The translations under genes were made by a program, and so were the position numbers. From positions 1-64,000 of the forward strand of contig JADYXR010000008.1 in the NCBI GenBank assembly GCA_021772095.1: a DNA stretch of 64,000 nucleotides, written 5' to 3'. The notes beneath the pieces were generated by a model, which saw only the letters and a program-made list of their open reading frames with translations, did no database searches and had not been told where the DNA came from. Below, one piece after another: positions 24,849 to 33,720 of this stretch (its first letter is position 1; each line of letters starts with the position of its first letter). Source of the stretch: Candidatus Obscuribacter sp. (GTDB taxonomy: Bacteria; Cyanobacteriota; Vampirovibrionia; Obscuribacterales; Obscuribacteraceae).

Positions 24849-25796
24849 TTATTTCTCTTTTTGTGCGCCCTCGGCGTATGCCGATGCTAAGGTTTCGGGA
24901 GCTAAGCGCCTGACAATTACGATTGGAATCCGCGCGTGATTTGCCAGGTGCAACGAGACGCTGCCCAGCAAAAACTTGGTCAGACCTGTTCTACCTCGCG
25001 AGCCCATGACGATCAGTTGGGCACCGAATTTGGTGGCAGCCTTGAGAAGTTCTGAGCGCGGATCACCTGGCAGTGACTGGACGGTCACATTCTCGCGACC
25101 GACAACCTGTCCGACTGTAGCTGCTGCTTCTTCGAGCATCTTCAGGGCGCGCGATGTGATGATTGTCCATTGTGCTTTGAGAACGCCGCTTTCCAATTGG
25201 CTTACGTTTTGTGCATCCGCAGTATCAAACTCCGGCAGCGTCATAACAATGTGGACTTTTGTGTTCTCGCTCCATTTGTGGTCGCAGGTCCAGTCAAGGG
25301 CGTCATGCGAATAAGCGGAACCGTCAAAGGCGATGAACAGGCGGTCGAAATCCCCCCAGCTCTTGGTTTCGCCCTTGATAATCATCACGGGGCAAGGCGC
25401 GTATTCGACCACGCTGCACGAGACGCTGCCGAGGAAAAATCGCTCGACACCTGTGCGTCCTTGCGAGCCCATGACTATCAGGTCGATTTCATCGGCCACT
25501 GCTGTGTTGACGATAACGAATTTCGTGTCGCCGAATTTCACTTTGTGACTGACTTTGAGGGCGGGAAGCTTTTTCGATATTTTGGCCGCCAATTTGTCGA
25601 GCCAGCCGCTGCGGGCTCTGGTCAGTTCTTGCTCCTGGACATCGTTGTCATCCATACCAAACGGCAGCAAGTAATCCATCGGTTTAACGACATTGAGAAT
25701 TATCAGCTCCGAGCCGCGCAGCCACTCGATATGGCAGAGCGCCTCGACCGCTTGTTCGGAATGTATGGAGTCGTCAACGGCAAGGAGAAGTTTCAT
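24849..25796 (-). CDS. Tandem universal stress protein (two UspA domains)
   Basis: 315 residues with two complete Usp domains. Domain 1 (1-145) begins MKLLLAVDDSIHSEQAVEAL and has GSQGRTGVERFFLGSVS. Domain 2 (150-305) begins RLFIAFDGSAYSHDALDW and has GSRGRTGLTKFLLGSVS. Both keep the G-2x-G-9x-G-S/T ATP-binding motif, so both should bind nucleotide. Such proteins are cytoplasmic and induced by stress or growth arrest. A 254-codon frame on the opposite strand is a shadow. Confidence 0.88.
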   Translation of the reverse strand: MKLLLAVDDSIHSEQAVEALCHIEWLRGSELIILNVVKPMDYLLPFGMDDNDVQEQELTRARSGWLDKLAAKISKKLPALKVSHKVKFGDTKFVIVNTAVADEIDLIVMGSQGRTGVERFFLGSVSCSVVEYAPCPVMIIKGETKSWGDFDRLFIAFDGSAYSHDALDWTCDHKWSENTKVHIVMTLPEFDTADAQNVSQLESGVLKAQWTIITSRALKMLEEAAATVGQVVGRENVTVQSLPGDPRSELLKAATKFGAQLIVMGSRGRTGLTKFLLGSVSLHLANHARIPIVIVRRLAPETLASAYAEGAQKEK

Positions 25797-26054
25797 CGTG
25801 TCGTTCTTCGCTCGGGATTGGTAAACGTAAGCACCCGCCCTGGAATCAACCCCTGGTTGGTTCGCTGGTCAGCTGGTGAGCATCTAGATCCTACTAGCTG
25901 CATCGAAAAATATCTATTAGGTGTAGCTTCTTGAAGTGAGCCCAATTTAATCCGGGTATAAGAAGTGAATGGGTGAGGACCGGCAAACTTCACAGCAGGC
26001 TTCTCGTAGCAGCACTTGATCAAGGTCAAAACCACAGTCTGGAGGACATGCTCT

Positions 26055-26765
26055 ATGGTTCTTGCCGATACGATGGCGATTTTCCTGGTCGTCGTGGGAA
26101 TGCTGATTTGCTTCAACGCTGTTTGGCTATTGTGTCGCGCGTTGTGGGGACCTTTGGTCGCTGTGTCGCGCGAGATTCATCGTGACGGCATGATCAAGTC
26201 GTTTTTTCTCGGACTGCCGCTCACTGCTTTGATCCTCGTGTTGTTTGGTGCCTTGACCAGTAACAAAGCGGGTCCCTGGGGGGGGCTGATTGGCATCGTT
26301 GTAATGGCTGCCTATCTGATGTTTACGAGTATTGGTGTTGCCGGGATTGCTGATTTGATCGGCGAAAAGCTCGGCGGCAGCAACAATCAATCGCAGCCAC
26401 CGTGGCGCGAAACCGTCCGTGGTGGCGCGGTGTTGGTGCTCAGCTTTCTGTTTCCATTTCTAGGCTGGCTGTTGATCATGCCTGTCGCCCTGATTGTTGG
26501 ATGTGGTGCCACGATGCGAGCGATGTTTCGTGAGTGGAAGTCGAGCAGACAAGAACGCAAAGCAACCGGTCATACAGGAATGGAACAGTCAACAAAAGAA
26601 CAGGCAGCCGGAGCGCAGTCGCCACGAGACCACGCAGCAAGAGATCAGGCAACAAAAGATCCTGCCAGTAACACGGCATCAACACCCACTCTTGGCGATT
26701 CTGAAATCCTGGTTGCTGAACGGGTTGATACCGCTTCTGATGCCATCGAACGTAGACTCGACTGA
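26055..26765 (+). CDS. Hypothetical membrane protein, first gene of DUF1800/two-component operon
   Basis: 236 residues from ATG 26055, chosen because GGAGGA (26041-26046) stands eight bases before it; a TTG at 26016 also keeps the frame open. Four to five helices occupy residues 5-165 (IFLVVVGMLICFNAVWLL, LGLPLTALILVLFGAL, GLIGIVVMAAYLMFTSIGV, VLVLSFLFPFLGWLLIMPV). The C-terminal 70 residues are highly charged and Gln/Ala/Thr-rich. It lies 23 bases upstream of the second DUF1800 gene, so it probably opens that operon. No family recognised. Confidence 0.62.
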   Translation: MVLADTMAIFLVVVGMLICFNAVWLLCRALWGPLVAVSREIHRDGMIKSFFLGLPLTALILVLFGALTSNKAGPWGGLIGIVVMAAYLMFTSIGVAGIADLIGEKLGGSNNQSQPPWRETVRGGAVLVLSFLFPFLGWLLIMPVALIVGCGATMRAMFREWKSSRQERKATGHTGMEQSTKEQAAGAQSPRDHAARDQATKDPASNTASTPTLGDSEILVAERVDTASDAIERRLD

Positions 26766-26788
26766 TAGTATGAGGTGTGGTTGATTCG

Positions 26789-28309
26789 ATGCCAAGCCGC
26801 TCTAATCAATTGAGTCGTAGAACATTGCTGAAAATCGGCGCGCTGATTGGTGGCGGTTCGTTGCTTGGCGGCTGCGAACACGTGATAAGTGAAACCACAC
26901 AGCGTCTGGGTTTAACCATACCTGAAAAGGTGGTGGTGCCGAATAGCAAAGATATCGATCCGATTTTTCACCTCTTATCGCGCGCTGGTTATGGTCCCTG
27001 GCCGGGCGATCTAGAGAGAGTCAGAAAACAAGGCGCCAAGGCGTGGATTGCAGAACAGTTGCAACCTGAAACTATCGACGATGGTCTTTGCGAGTTGCGA
27101 TCTCGTCGTTTTGAAACTATCAACATGCGACCGGGAGATTGCTACGAGTTCAAAAACGAAGTCTTGCGAGACGACATCACAAGGCACACTTTGCTCAAGG
27201 CGATTTATTCCAAACGTCAATTGTTTGAAACGATGGTCGAGTTTTGGACCGACCATCTCAACATCAATTTAGAGAAAGGTGACTGCATTTATCTGAAGGC
27301 GTCCGACGATAAAGAAGTCGTCAGAGCGCACGCCCTGGGCAACTTCAAAGCCATGATCAAGGCGTCATGTCTGTCTCCGGCGATGCTGGTTTATCTCGAC
27401 GGCAAAGAGAATAAGCGCGCACAGAAAAATGATGTGCCTAACGAAAATTATGCCAGAGAGCTGCTTGAACTGCATACCTTGGGAGTAAGCGGCGGCTATA
27501 CACAAAAGGATGTTTTCGAAGCTGCCCGTTGTTTGACTGGATGGCGACTGAAGGAGAAAGGCGAATTCAACAAAGGCAGCGCCTACTTCGATGCGGCTTT
27601 GCATGACGACGGCAAGAAAGTCGTCCTCGGGCAAGTGATCACCGCAGGCGGTGGCGAGAAAGATGTTGATCGGCTGATTGATATTGTCACTAAACACCCA
27701 TCGACTGCGAAGTTTGTGTGCACAAAACTAGTTCGCCACTTCGTTTCGGATGAACCGCAACCCGAACTGGTGGATAAAGCCGCCAAAATTTTCGCTGCTG
27801 AAAACGGTGAAATTAAGCCTGTGGTGAAAGCGATTTTGACATCGCAGGAATTTCAGCAGTCGCGCGGAACCAAGTTTAAGCGCCCGTTTCGATACATCGT
27901 CACGTCACTGCGCGGGCTCGGAGCCGATACTCATGCTAAGGCGGGTTTGACCGAATATTTGACTCGAATGGGGCACGGACCATTTCAATACCCGACGCCG
28001 GATGGTTACACCGAAGAGATGTTGCCGTGGTTAGGAACGCTGCTCTGGCGCTGGAACTTCGCTCTGGTTCTTGCCTGTAATGAATTGCCCTCAGTCACTG
28101 TTTCCATCGATGGCCTGGCGAGCGCCATCACCTCCGAGCGAGAACCCAAAGCCAACGCGGATCTCCTTGTTCGTCACTTTGTCGGACGAAAAGCCACAAT
28201 CGACGAGCTGAACATTTTGGACTCGTTTCACGATACAAAAAACAAAGAAAATAACTTCGCTGAATTACTTGGACTGGTCATCTCATCGCCAGCGTTTCAG
28301 AGGTTTTAG
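26789..28309 (+). CDS. DUF1800 family protein, Tat-lipoprotein type (second copy)
   Basis: 506 residues from ATG 26789; a GTG at 26777 is possible. SRRTLLKIGALIGGGSLLGG is a twin-arginine signal ending in a lipobox before Cys, so the product should be a Tat-exported lipoprotein, unlike the first copy with its plain Sec signal. The core has HLLSRAGYGPWPGDLERVR, FWTDHLNINLEKGD and NENYARELLELHTLGV with GGYTQKDVFEAARCLTGW, all diagnostic of DUF1800. It is followed six bases later by its DUF1501 partner. Confidence 0.85.
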   Translation: MPSRSNQLSRRTLLKIGALIGGGSLLGGCEHVISETTQRLGLTIPEKVVVPNSKDIDPIFHLLSRAGYGPWPGDLERVRKQGAKAWIAEQLQPETIDDGLCELRSRRFETINMRPGDCYEFKNEVLRDDITRHTLLKAIYSKRQLFETMVEFWTDHLNINLEKGDCIYLKASDDKEVVRAHALGNFKAMIKASCLSPAMLVYLDGKENKRAQKNDVPNENYARELLELHTLGVSGGYTQKDVFEAARCLTGWRLKEKGEFNKGSAYFDAALHDDGKKVVLGQVITAGGGEKDVDRLIDIVTKHPSTAKFVCTKLVRHFVSDEPQPELVDKAAKIFAAENGEIKPVVKAILTSQEFQQSRGTKFKRPFRYIVTSLRGLGADTHAKAGLTEYLTRMGHGPFQYPTPDGYTEEMLPWLGTLLWRWNFALVLACNELPSVTVSIDGLASAITSEREPKANADLLVRHFVGRKATIDELNILDSFHDTKNKENNFAELLGLVISSPAFQRF

Positions 28310-28314
28310 ACCAG

Positions 28315-29535
28315 ATGAAAACCATATCGAGACGAGGATTTTTGAGACGGTTAGCCTTCGCTACCGATACTGCGCATAGTGCTATCGAGCCTCACACTCT
28401 GGTGTGCGTTTTTCTGCGTGGCGGTGCCGATACTTTGAACATGATCGTTCCATACGGCGACGAAAAATATTATGAAGTACGCCCAACGCTTGCTATTGCA
28501 AAACCAGGCAAAAGTGAAAAAGCCTCGCTCAAGCTCAACGACTTCTACGCCTTTCACCCGGCCATGAGCGCGTTGCTGCCAGCGTTTCACGACGGGCATC
28601 TTGGCGTCGTGCAAGGTGTCGGCTCCGACAATTTATCCGGTTCACACTTCGAAGCTCAGGACCAACTGGAGCACGGCGAGTCTTTCGGCACGAAACTTGG
28701 TGGCGGCTGGCTGGGAAGACACCTTCATAGTCGTCCTGGAAACATGACGCCACTGTCAGCGGTGGCGATCGGTAAGTCCTTGCCTGAAGCACTTCGCGGT
28801 GCCCCGTCAGCAAGCGCTTTGACTTCAGTGGACGAGGTCAAGCTCAATCTGCCCAGGGGAAACACCAGAGACGTTGCCCGGGCACTGTCGAAACTTTACG
28901 CCGCCGACATTGATGTGCTTGGCACCGCCGGCAAAGATACTCTCGATCTGCTGGGACGAATCGATAAACTCAAAAAGATTGGTTATAAACCCGATGGCGG
29001 CGCCTCATACTCTGATACCTCATTTGGTGCCTCACTCCGAGAGGTCGGTCGGTTAGTGAAAGCAGATGTCGGTCTTGAAGTTGTCTGCATCGACCACGAC
29101 AACTGGGATACCCACTTCTTCCAGGGCGGCGCCGAGGGTCAACAAGCAACCAACATCGAAGACCTTTCCAATGGTCTTGGTGCGTTGTACAAAGATTTAA
29201 AACATCAGATGCACCGAACAACTATCGTAGTGATGACGGAATTCGGTCGCCGCAGCTACGAAAACAGTTCGATGGGAACGGACCACGGACGAGGTTTTGC
29301 GCTCATGGCTATTGGAGAAAAAGTAAAAGGTGGGCGAGTTATCGGCAATTGGGCTGGATTGAAAGAGCCAGGGCTAGTCGACGATCCACTGGCATTCCTC
29401 GGACCAAGCGGCTTGCATGTCGAACTAGACTATCGTTCTGTTCTCACCGAAGTTGTCCGCGACTTGTTGGGCAACAAAAACACTGCCACCGTCTTTCCAG
29501 GTTTTCGTCCACAACCGGTTGGCTTGTTTGCATAG
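28315..29535 (+). CDS. DUF1501 family protein (second copy), shortened signal region
   Basis: 406 residues. The core matches the first copy: VCVFLRGGADTLNMIVPYGD, VRPTLAIAKPGKSE, SHFEAQDQLEHGESF, DNWDTHFFQGG, MTEFGRRSYENSSMGTDHGR. The N-terminus MKTISRRGFLRRLAFATDTA keeps the twin Arg and the Phe-Leu but has almost no hydrophobic region before the domain begins, so Tat export is doubtful; it may hitch-hike with its lipoprotein partner or stay inside (inference). The next gene, the histidine kinase, starts six bases later. Confidence 0.85.
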   Translation: MKTISRRGFLRRLAFATDTAHSAIEPHTLVCVFLRGGADTLNMIVPYGDEKYYEVRPTLAIAKPGKSEKASLKLNDFYAFHPAMSALLPAFHDGHLGVVQGVGSDNLSGSHFEAQDQLEHGESFGTKLGGGWLGRHLHSRPGNMTPLSAVAIGKSLPEALRGAPSASALTSVDEVKLNLPRGNTRDVARALSKLYAADIDVLGTAGKDTLDLLGRIDKLKKIGYKPDGGASYSDTSFGASLREVGRLVKADVGLEVVCIDHDNWDTHFFQGGAEGQQATNIEDLSNGLGALYKDLKHQMHRTTIVVMTEFGRRSYENSSMGTDHGRGFALMAIGEKVKGGRVIGNWAGLKEPGLVDDPLAFLGPSGLHVELDYRSVLTEVVRDLLGNKNTATVFPGFRPQPVGLFA

Positions 29536-29541
29536 GAATCA

Positions 29542-30774
29542 ATGAATTCGGAAAACGTAGTGGAGTTGAGTGCTGGTGAAAACGATACCGATCGTTTTTT
29601 TCACTATGGTCTGTACCGCCAAATCAAATTCGTCGAAGAGGCGATTCTGATTGTGAGCGCGGTTTCGCACTTGCTCATGCTGCGACTGGTTCCACCGACC
29701 GATCTTTATGTCAATCGCTGGACGATTACCGTCGTGTTTCTTGTCGTCTATTTCTTACTGACTAGAATCGATCTGGTCGAGCGTTCGTTTCACTCTCGCA
29801 TCGTGGTCCTCAGCCTCTGCACGCTGGCTGCATGCGGCGCGTACATGATCGGTCAGCCGATTATGATCAATCCACTTTTTGCTGTGTTGGTGGCACGAGC
29901 GGTTCTGTTCTTCGAGGACAAAACCGGTTGGTCGATCTCGCTGGCGATATTTCTTTTCTTGTGTCTGGCTTCGTTTCTTCGCGCCTGGGCCGGAACCGAT
30001 GGATTGGATCCCGCATCGGCACTGATTCTCCTGATCCCAGCATTTTTCTACGGAACGCTCTGGCAAGGTGTTGTAATGGCAATCGTGGGCTTGCTCGTTG
30101 ATTCGCTGATCGAAAGTAAGAAACAATATTTAAAAATGGAACGACTCAATAAAGAGATTTCATCGCTCGCCGCCGACCTCGAACGCTCGAGGATTGCACG
30201 CGATATTCACGATGGTGTAGGACATTCGCTCACCGCTTTGAGCGTGCAATTAGAGGTGGCAAGAAAACTGATATCGCGCGATCCGGTTAAATCGGAACGC
30301 GCACTAGGCGAAGCAGAACAAATGGCGAAGCACTGTTTACGGGATGTTCGCAATTCAATCGCTTTGATGCGAGTCGATGATTTCGACTTTCAAGAAGCTT
30401 TCTCGACGCTGGTTAACGGTATCGAAAGTGGTGGCAGTATCAAGATCGATCAAAATGTGCAAATCCCCATGCTTCCCACTGTTATTGCTTACCAAATATT
30501 TCGTGTGATTCAGGAATCCTGCACCAACAGCCTCAGGCATAGTGAAGCCGATCGTTTGGAGATCTCTATAGTTCCCATCGAGCAAGAACTAAACATAGTG
30601 GTGCGTGATAATGGCAAGGGTTTTGACACTGACGCGAAGTTTAACAGTTTCGGTCTTACTGGAATTAAAGAACGAGTGACTGATCTCAAAGGCCGCGTGG
30701 AAATCGCCTCCACAAAAGGCCGCGGTACGACGGTCACCGTGCTGATACCGTTATCTGTCTCCTTGCCGAGCTAG
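29542..30774 (+). CDS. NarL-type sensor histidine kinase with multi-TM sensor
   Basis: 410 residues. About six membrane helices fill residues 32-190 with little extracytoplasmic sequence, so the signal is probably in the membrane. A coiled-coil linker leads to the HisKA_3 dimerisation helix with RIARDIHDGVGHSLTAL (phosphorylated His223). The ATPase part has the N box QESCTNSLRHSE (Asn329), DNGKGFD (356-362), FGLTGIKERV and GRGTTVTVLIP. It is the partner of the response regulator at 31011, in the same operon as the DUF1800/DUF1501 pair. Confidence 0.88.
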   Translation: MNSENVVELSAGENDTDRFFHYGLYRQIKFVEEAILIVSAVSHLLMLRLVPPTDLYVNRWTITVVFLVVYFLLTRIDLVERSFHSRIVVLSLCTLAACGAYMIGQPIMINPLFAVLVARAVLFFEDKTGWSISLAIFLFLCLASFLRAWAGTDGLDPASALILLIPAFFYGTLWQGVVMAIVGLLVDSLIESKKQYLKMERLNKEISSLAADLERSRIARDIHDGVGHSLTALSVQLEVARKLISRDPVKSERALGEAEQMAKHCLRDVRNSIALMRVDDFDFQEAFSTLVNGIESGGSIKIDQNVQIPMLPTVIAYQIFRVIQESCTNSLRHSEADRLEISIVPIEQELNIVVRDNGKGFDTDAKFNSFGLTGIKERVTDLKGRVEIASTKGRGTTVTVLIPLSVSLPS

Positions 30775-30792
30775 CCGGGATATAATAGTGAT

Positions 30793-31014
30793 ATGAAACA
30801 GTTGCTCAAGGGCAAATTAGTCAAAATTGATTTGGTTTCTGTCGTGCTTTTGACGACCGGAGCCTTTCTCATCATCGCGAGTATGAAGCCCATTGTTGAT
30901 GACGCAATAACAAGGGTCGCTAACTCTCGAACGGAAGCCGGTGATCGGTCGGCAGTTATCGATTACAACAATGGCTACCAACAACCTTACGACATCACAA
31001 GGACGATCCAATGA
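30793..31014 (+). CDS. Single-TM miniprotein between kinase and regulator
   Basis: 73 residues: a short basic start, one membrane helix (IDLVSVVLLTTGAFLIIASM, about 14-34) and a polar, Asn/Tyr-rich tail of about 40 residues. It overlaps the response regulator start by four bases (ATGA), which supports its being translated. TATAAT occurs at 30781-30786 just before the start; it could be an internal -10 element but no good -35 was seen. Possible roles include a sensor-kinase accessory peptide (inference from position only). Confidence 0.6.
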   Translation: MKQLLKGKLVKIDLVSVVLLTTGAFLIIASMKPIVDDAITRVANSRTEAGDRSAVIDYNNGYQQPYDITRTIQ

Positions 31015-31646
31015 TCAAGGTTTTACTCGTGGACGATCAAGTTCTTGTTCGCCAGGGATTGTCTACACTGCTTGCGATGGAAGACGGCATTCAGATTGTC
31101 GGCGAAGCCGGCGATGGTGACGAGGCGATTTCGCAGGTTGGTTTCTTGCAACCGGATGTGGTGCTAATGGACATGCGCATGCCGAAGAAATCAGGCGTCG
31201 AGGCCACGCAAGAAATCCATAAGCGCTATCCTTTGGTGAAGGTATTAATCCTGACGACATATGACGAAGACGAGCTTATCGTCGGTGCTCTCCGAGCTGG
31301 AGCTTCCGGCTATCTACTCAAAGATAGTCCATCGGAAAAACTGGCTACAGCGATTCGAGCGGTGCAAGAAGGTTACACGCAGCTCAGTCCATCAGTAACA
31401 CCAAAAGTGGTATCACTGATGCATGGTTCGGAAAAAGGAAAAAAGACGGAGTTGCTCAAGTCGTTTTCCGACCGCGAAGCTGAGATTATCGAGCTCGTCG
31501 CACGTGGCTTAAGTAACAAAGAAATCGCTGAGACCCTCTATATAACTCAAGGCACAGTGAAGAACTACGTGACGAAAATTCTCAGTCAACTCAACTTACG
31601 CGACCGTACGCAACTCGCCGTTTGGGTGAAGGACAATCTGAATTAG
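31011..31646 (+). CDS. NarL/FixJ-family response regulator
   Basis: 211 residues. The receiver domain (1-120) has the acidic pair Asp8-Asp9, phosphorylation site Asp54 (VVLMDMRMPKKSG), Thr82-region LTTYDEDE and Lys104 (YLLKDSPSE). The C-terminal LuxR-type helix-turn-helix (about 150-208) reads FSDREAEIIELVARGLSNKE and TLYITQGTVKNYVTKILSQL. It should bind DNA as a dimer after phosphotransfer from the upstream kinase. A likely target is its own operon (inference). Confidence 0.92.
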   Translation: MIKVLLVDDQVLVRQGLSTLLAMEDGIQIVGEAGDGDEAISQVGFLQPDVVLMDMRMPKKSGVEATQEIHKRYPLVKVLILTTYDEDELIVGALRAGASGYLLKDSPSEKLATAIRAVQEGYTQLSPSVTPKVVSLMHGSEKGKKTELLKSFSDREAEIIELVARGLSNKEIAETLYITQGTVKNYVTKILSQLNLRDRTQLAVWVKDNLN

Positions 31647-31662
31647 TTTGGTGGCGGAGCGT

Positions 31663-32382
31663 TTAGATTTCTCCGGCCAGTCGCTCGTACTCGGATGAGC
31701 CGATTACCCACAGGAAAGTTTGAATGTCGTGATAGTCTTTCGGCTTAAGATCCGCGATTCCTTCTTTGGTCAAGTTAGCTAATCTGATCAGATCTTCGTA
31801 GGTATTCCAGGACGGTTTCGACGTATACTCGAAGTCGTATCCCAGTTCCTGAGCGGCGAATCGCATGGCTGTCGGTTTCAAGATCATGTGTTTGTTCGGC
31901 TGTGCCAGATAAGGAAATATGGTCAGCACCGGCCACGAAAGCACTCGCGATTTCACTCTTGGAAGATCGGCAACCGCCATGATCCATTCGATGAATTTCG
32001 TTTTAGCCGACCCCTTTTCGTAGAGAAAATCATAGATACCTTGAGCGAAAATGCTGGCACCGTCAGCGGTGCGGACGGCATCTCTTAAAGCCATCTTTTC
32101 GAACGAGAAGAGAAATGTGGTTCGCGACTCGACCTTGAGTGCCAGGTTAGCGATTTCAACGTACTCCCGCGCACGTAGCAGGTCTTGGAAGTCCTTCTGA
32201 TTGAGATGTTCCATCCAGAGTTTATGCGCTTCCCATTTATAGGTGCGCTCCCACTCGATGTATCTTTGATCTTGAAACGACTTTGGAAAAAAGCGCAAGA
32301 AGCGTTTCTTATGCTTGGCCAGCGCCTTAGCATTCAGTTGTTTCTTTAGCGGTTTTTCAATAACCATGCTTGACGGTGTCAT
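31663..32382 (-). CDS. Hypothetical protein, 239 aa
   Basis: A soluble, helix-rich protein with many aromatic and basic residues. Notable are YIEWERTYKWEAHKLWMEHL, EIANLALKVESRTTFLFSFE, GASIFAQGIYDFLYEKGSAK and LSWPVLTIFPYLAQPNKHMI. It has no signal or membrane helix. The segment KTKFIEWIMAVADLPRVKSR followed by a KPTAMRFAAQELG helix looks like a conserved family core, but I cannot name it. ATG 32382 is used; ATG 32367 is also possible. It lies 16 bases from the convergent regulator gene. Confidence 0.6.
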   Translation of the reverse strand: MTPSSMVIEKPLKKQLNAKALAKHKKRFLRFFPKSFQDQRYIEWERTYKWEAHKLWMEHLNQKDFQDLLRAREYVEIANLALKVESRTTFLFSFEKMALRDAVRTADGASIFAQGIYDFLYEKGSAKTKFIEWIMAVADLPRVKSRVLSWPVLTIFPYLAQPNKHMILKPTAMRFAAQELGYDFEYTSKPSWNTYEDLIRLANLTKEGIADLKPKDYHDIQTFLWVIGSSEYERLAGEI

Positions 32383-32431
32383 GTTTCCCAGCCTCGAGAC
32401 GAAGCTCAGAAACTTCGGTCTTCTAGTTGTA

Positions 32432-33487
32432 TTAGCGCACTGCAGCTTTAGGCTTGCCGTTGGACTTGAGCGCCCGATTGAAAGCCTCGGCGACCTGATC
32501 GATATCTTTTATAGTGATACCATAGTGTGTCACCGCGCGGATCGATTTTGGACCGAGCGAGAGAACTTTCACGCCTTCTTTGCCGAGCAGATTCGCGAAG
32601 TCATTTGCCGAAACGCCCTCGATGTCTACGTCGAACCATACCATGTTGGACTTTGCCAGGTTCCAATTGATTTTAATTCCTTCGCAGTTAGAAAGTTTTT
32701 CGGCCAAGGCTTTTGCGGTTTCGTGATCTTCGGCCAGACGATCGATCATGTGATCGAGCGCGTACTCACAGGCGGCGGCGATTACGCCAATCTGACGCAT
32801 GCCACCACCGAGCGCTTTTCTCCACCGCAACGCTTCTTTGATAAATTCCTTGCTGCTGCAAATCATCGAACCGGCCGGCGCGCATAGTCCCTTGGAGAAG
32901 CAGAACTGAACGGAATCCATGCCGTTTGTCAGTTCCTTAATGTCACAACCGCTGACCATCGCCGCGTTGAAAATTCTGGCACCATCGAGGTGCGTTTTCA
33001 GTCCATGTTTTTTTGCAAGAGTAATGAAGTCTTTGACATAACCAGGCGGAATCACGCTTCCGTGAAATGTGTTTTCCAGACAAATCAGTTTTGTTCTCGC
33101 CATATGAACATCATCCGGCGATATCGCATATTCGATATCTTCGAATTTGAAAGTGCCATCCGGTTGGTTGTGGATTGGCTTGAGATGCACTCCTCCGAGC
33201 GTCGACGCGTTGCCCTGCTCGTCCATGAAGATGTGCGATTCGGTGCCGACCAGGGCTTCCTCGCCTCTGCCGACGTGCGTGATTACTGAGATGAGATTGC
33301 CCATCGTTCCAGTCGGAACGAACAGAGCGGCTTCTTTTCCGAGCTTTTCGGCGCAGCGTTCTTGCAAGCGGTTGACGGTCGGATCCTCGCCATAAACATC
33401 ATCGCCAAGCTCCGCCTCCGCCATCGCCTTGCGCATCTGTGCGGGCGGCAACGTGAAAGTGTCGCTTCTCAAGTCTATGATGTTCAT
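32432..33487 (-). CDS. ltaE: Low-specificity L-threonine aldolase
   Basis: 351 residues from ATG 33487, which has AGAGGAAG just upstream; the open frame extends 13 codons further but starts poorly. IDLRSDTFTLPP at the N-terminus and GDDVYGEDPTVNRLQ are classic for the enzyme. Other segments are FVPTGTMGNLISV, ESHIFMDEQGN, LDGARIFNAA (Asp168) and FCFSKGLCAPAGSM with the pyridoxal-phosphate Lys199. It cleaves L-threonine or allo-threonine to glycine and acetaldehyde in the cytoplasm. It is likely transcribed alone. Confidence 0.92.
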   Translation of the reverse strand: MNIIDLRSDTFTLPPAQMRKAMAEAELGDDVYGEDPTVNRLQERCAEKLGKEAALFVPTGTMGNLISVITHVGRGEEALVGTESHIFMDEQGNASTLGGVHLKPIHNQPDGTFKFEDIEYAISPDDVHMARTKLICLENTFHGSVIPPGYVKDFITLAKKHGLKTHLDGARIFNAAMVSGCDIKELTNGMDSVQFCFSKGLCAPAGSMICSSKEFIKEALRWRKALGGGMRQIGVIAAACEYALDHMIDRLAEDHETAKALAEKLSNCEGIKINWNLAKSNMVWFDVDIEGVSANDFANLLGKEGVKVLSLGPKSIRAVTHYGITIKDIDQVAEAFNRALKSNGKPKAAVR

Positions 33488-33570
33488 CGTCTTCCTCTTT
33501 GCAAATTTCGGATCTAATTTTTGCACATCGGAGAGGAATTAGGACTGCAGTAGAGCACCACCCATCCGAA

Positions 33571-33720
33571 CGGTTGCTGGATTTAGAACCGGTGTTCACG
33601 GCCAGTCTGATCGGCTGATGGATTCACAACTGTGTTCACAGTCTTATCGGTTGTTGGATTCAGAACTGTGGCGCCTCAGCGTCAGTTTTGTCGAGTGCGG
33701 ATTCAGGACTGGGGCGTTTG
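33571..33720. repeat. Imperfect minisatellite, period about 36-41 bp
   Basis: Successive units begin CGGTTGCTGGATTTAGAACC (33571), CGGCTGATGGATTCACAACT (33612) and CGGTTGTTGGATTCAGAACT (33648), with a decayed TGCGGATTCAGGACTG (about 33696). The pattern continues into the last codons of the leftward gene at 33703, where CAGTCC occurs twice. Read on the minus strand, the units follow the stop codon of that gene, so part of its C-terminus may derive from the repeat. Confidence 0.65.

Noticed and set aside
25170..25934. 254-codon plus-strand frame opposite the UspA gene
   Set aside because: It lies antisense to a gene with clear UspA motifs, and its peptide has no recognisable domain.
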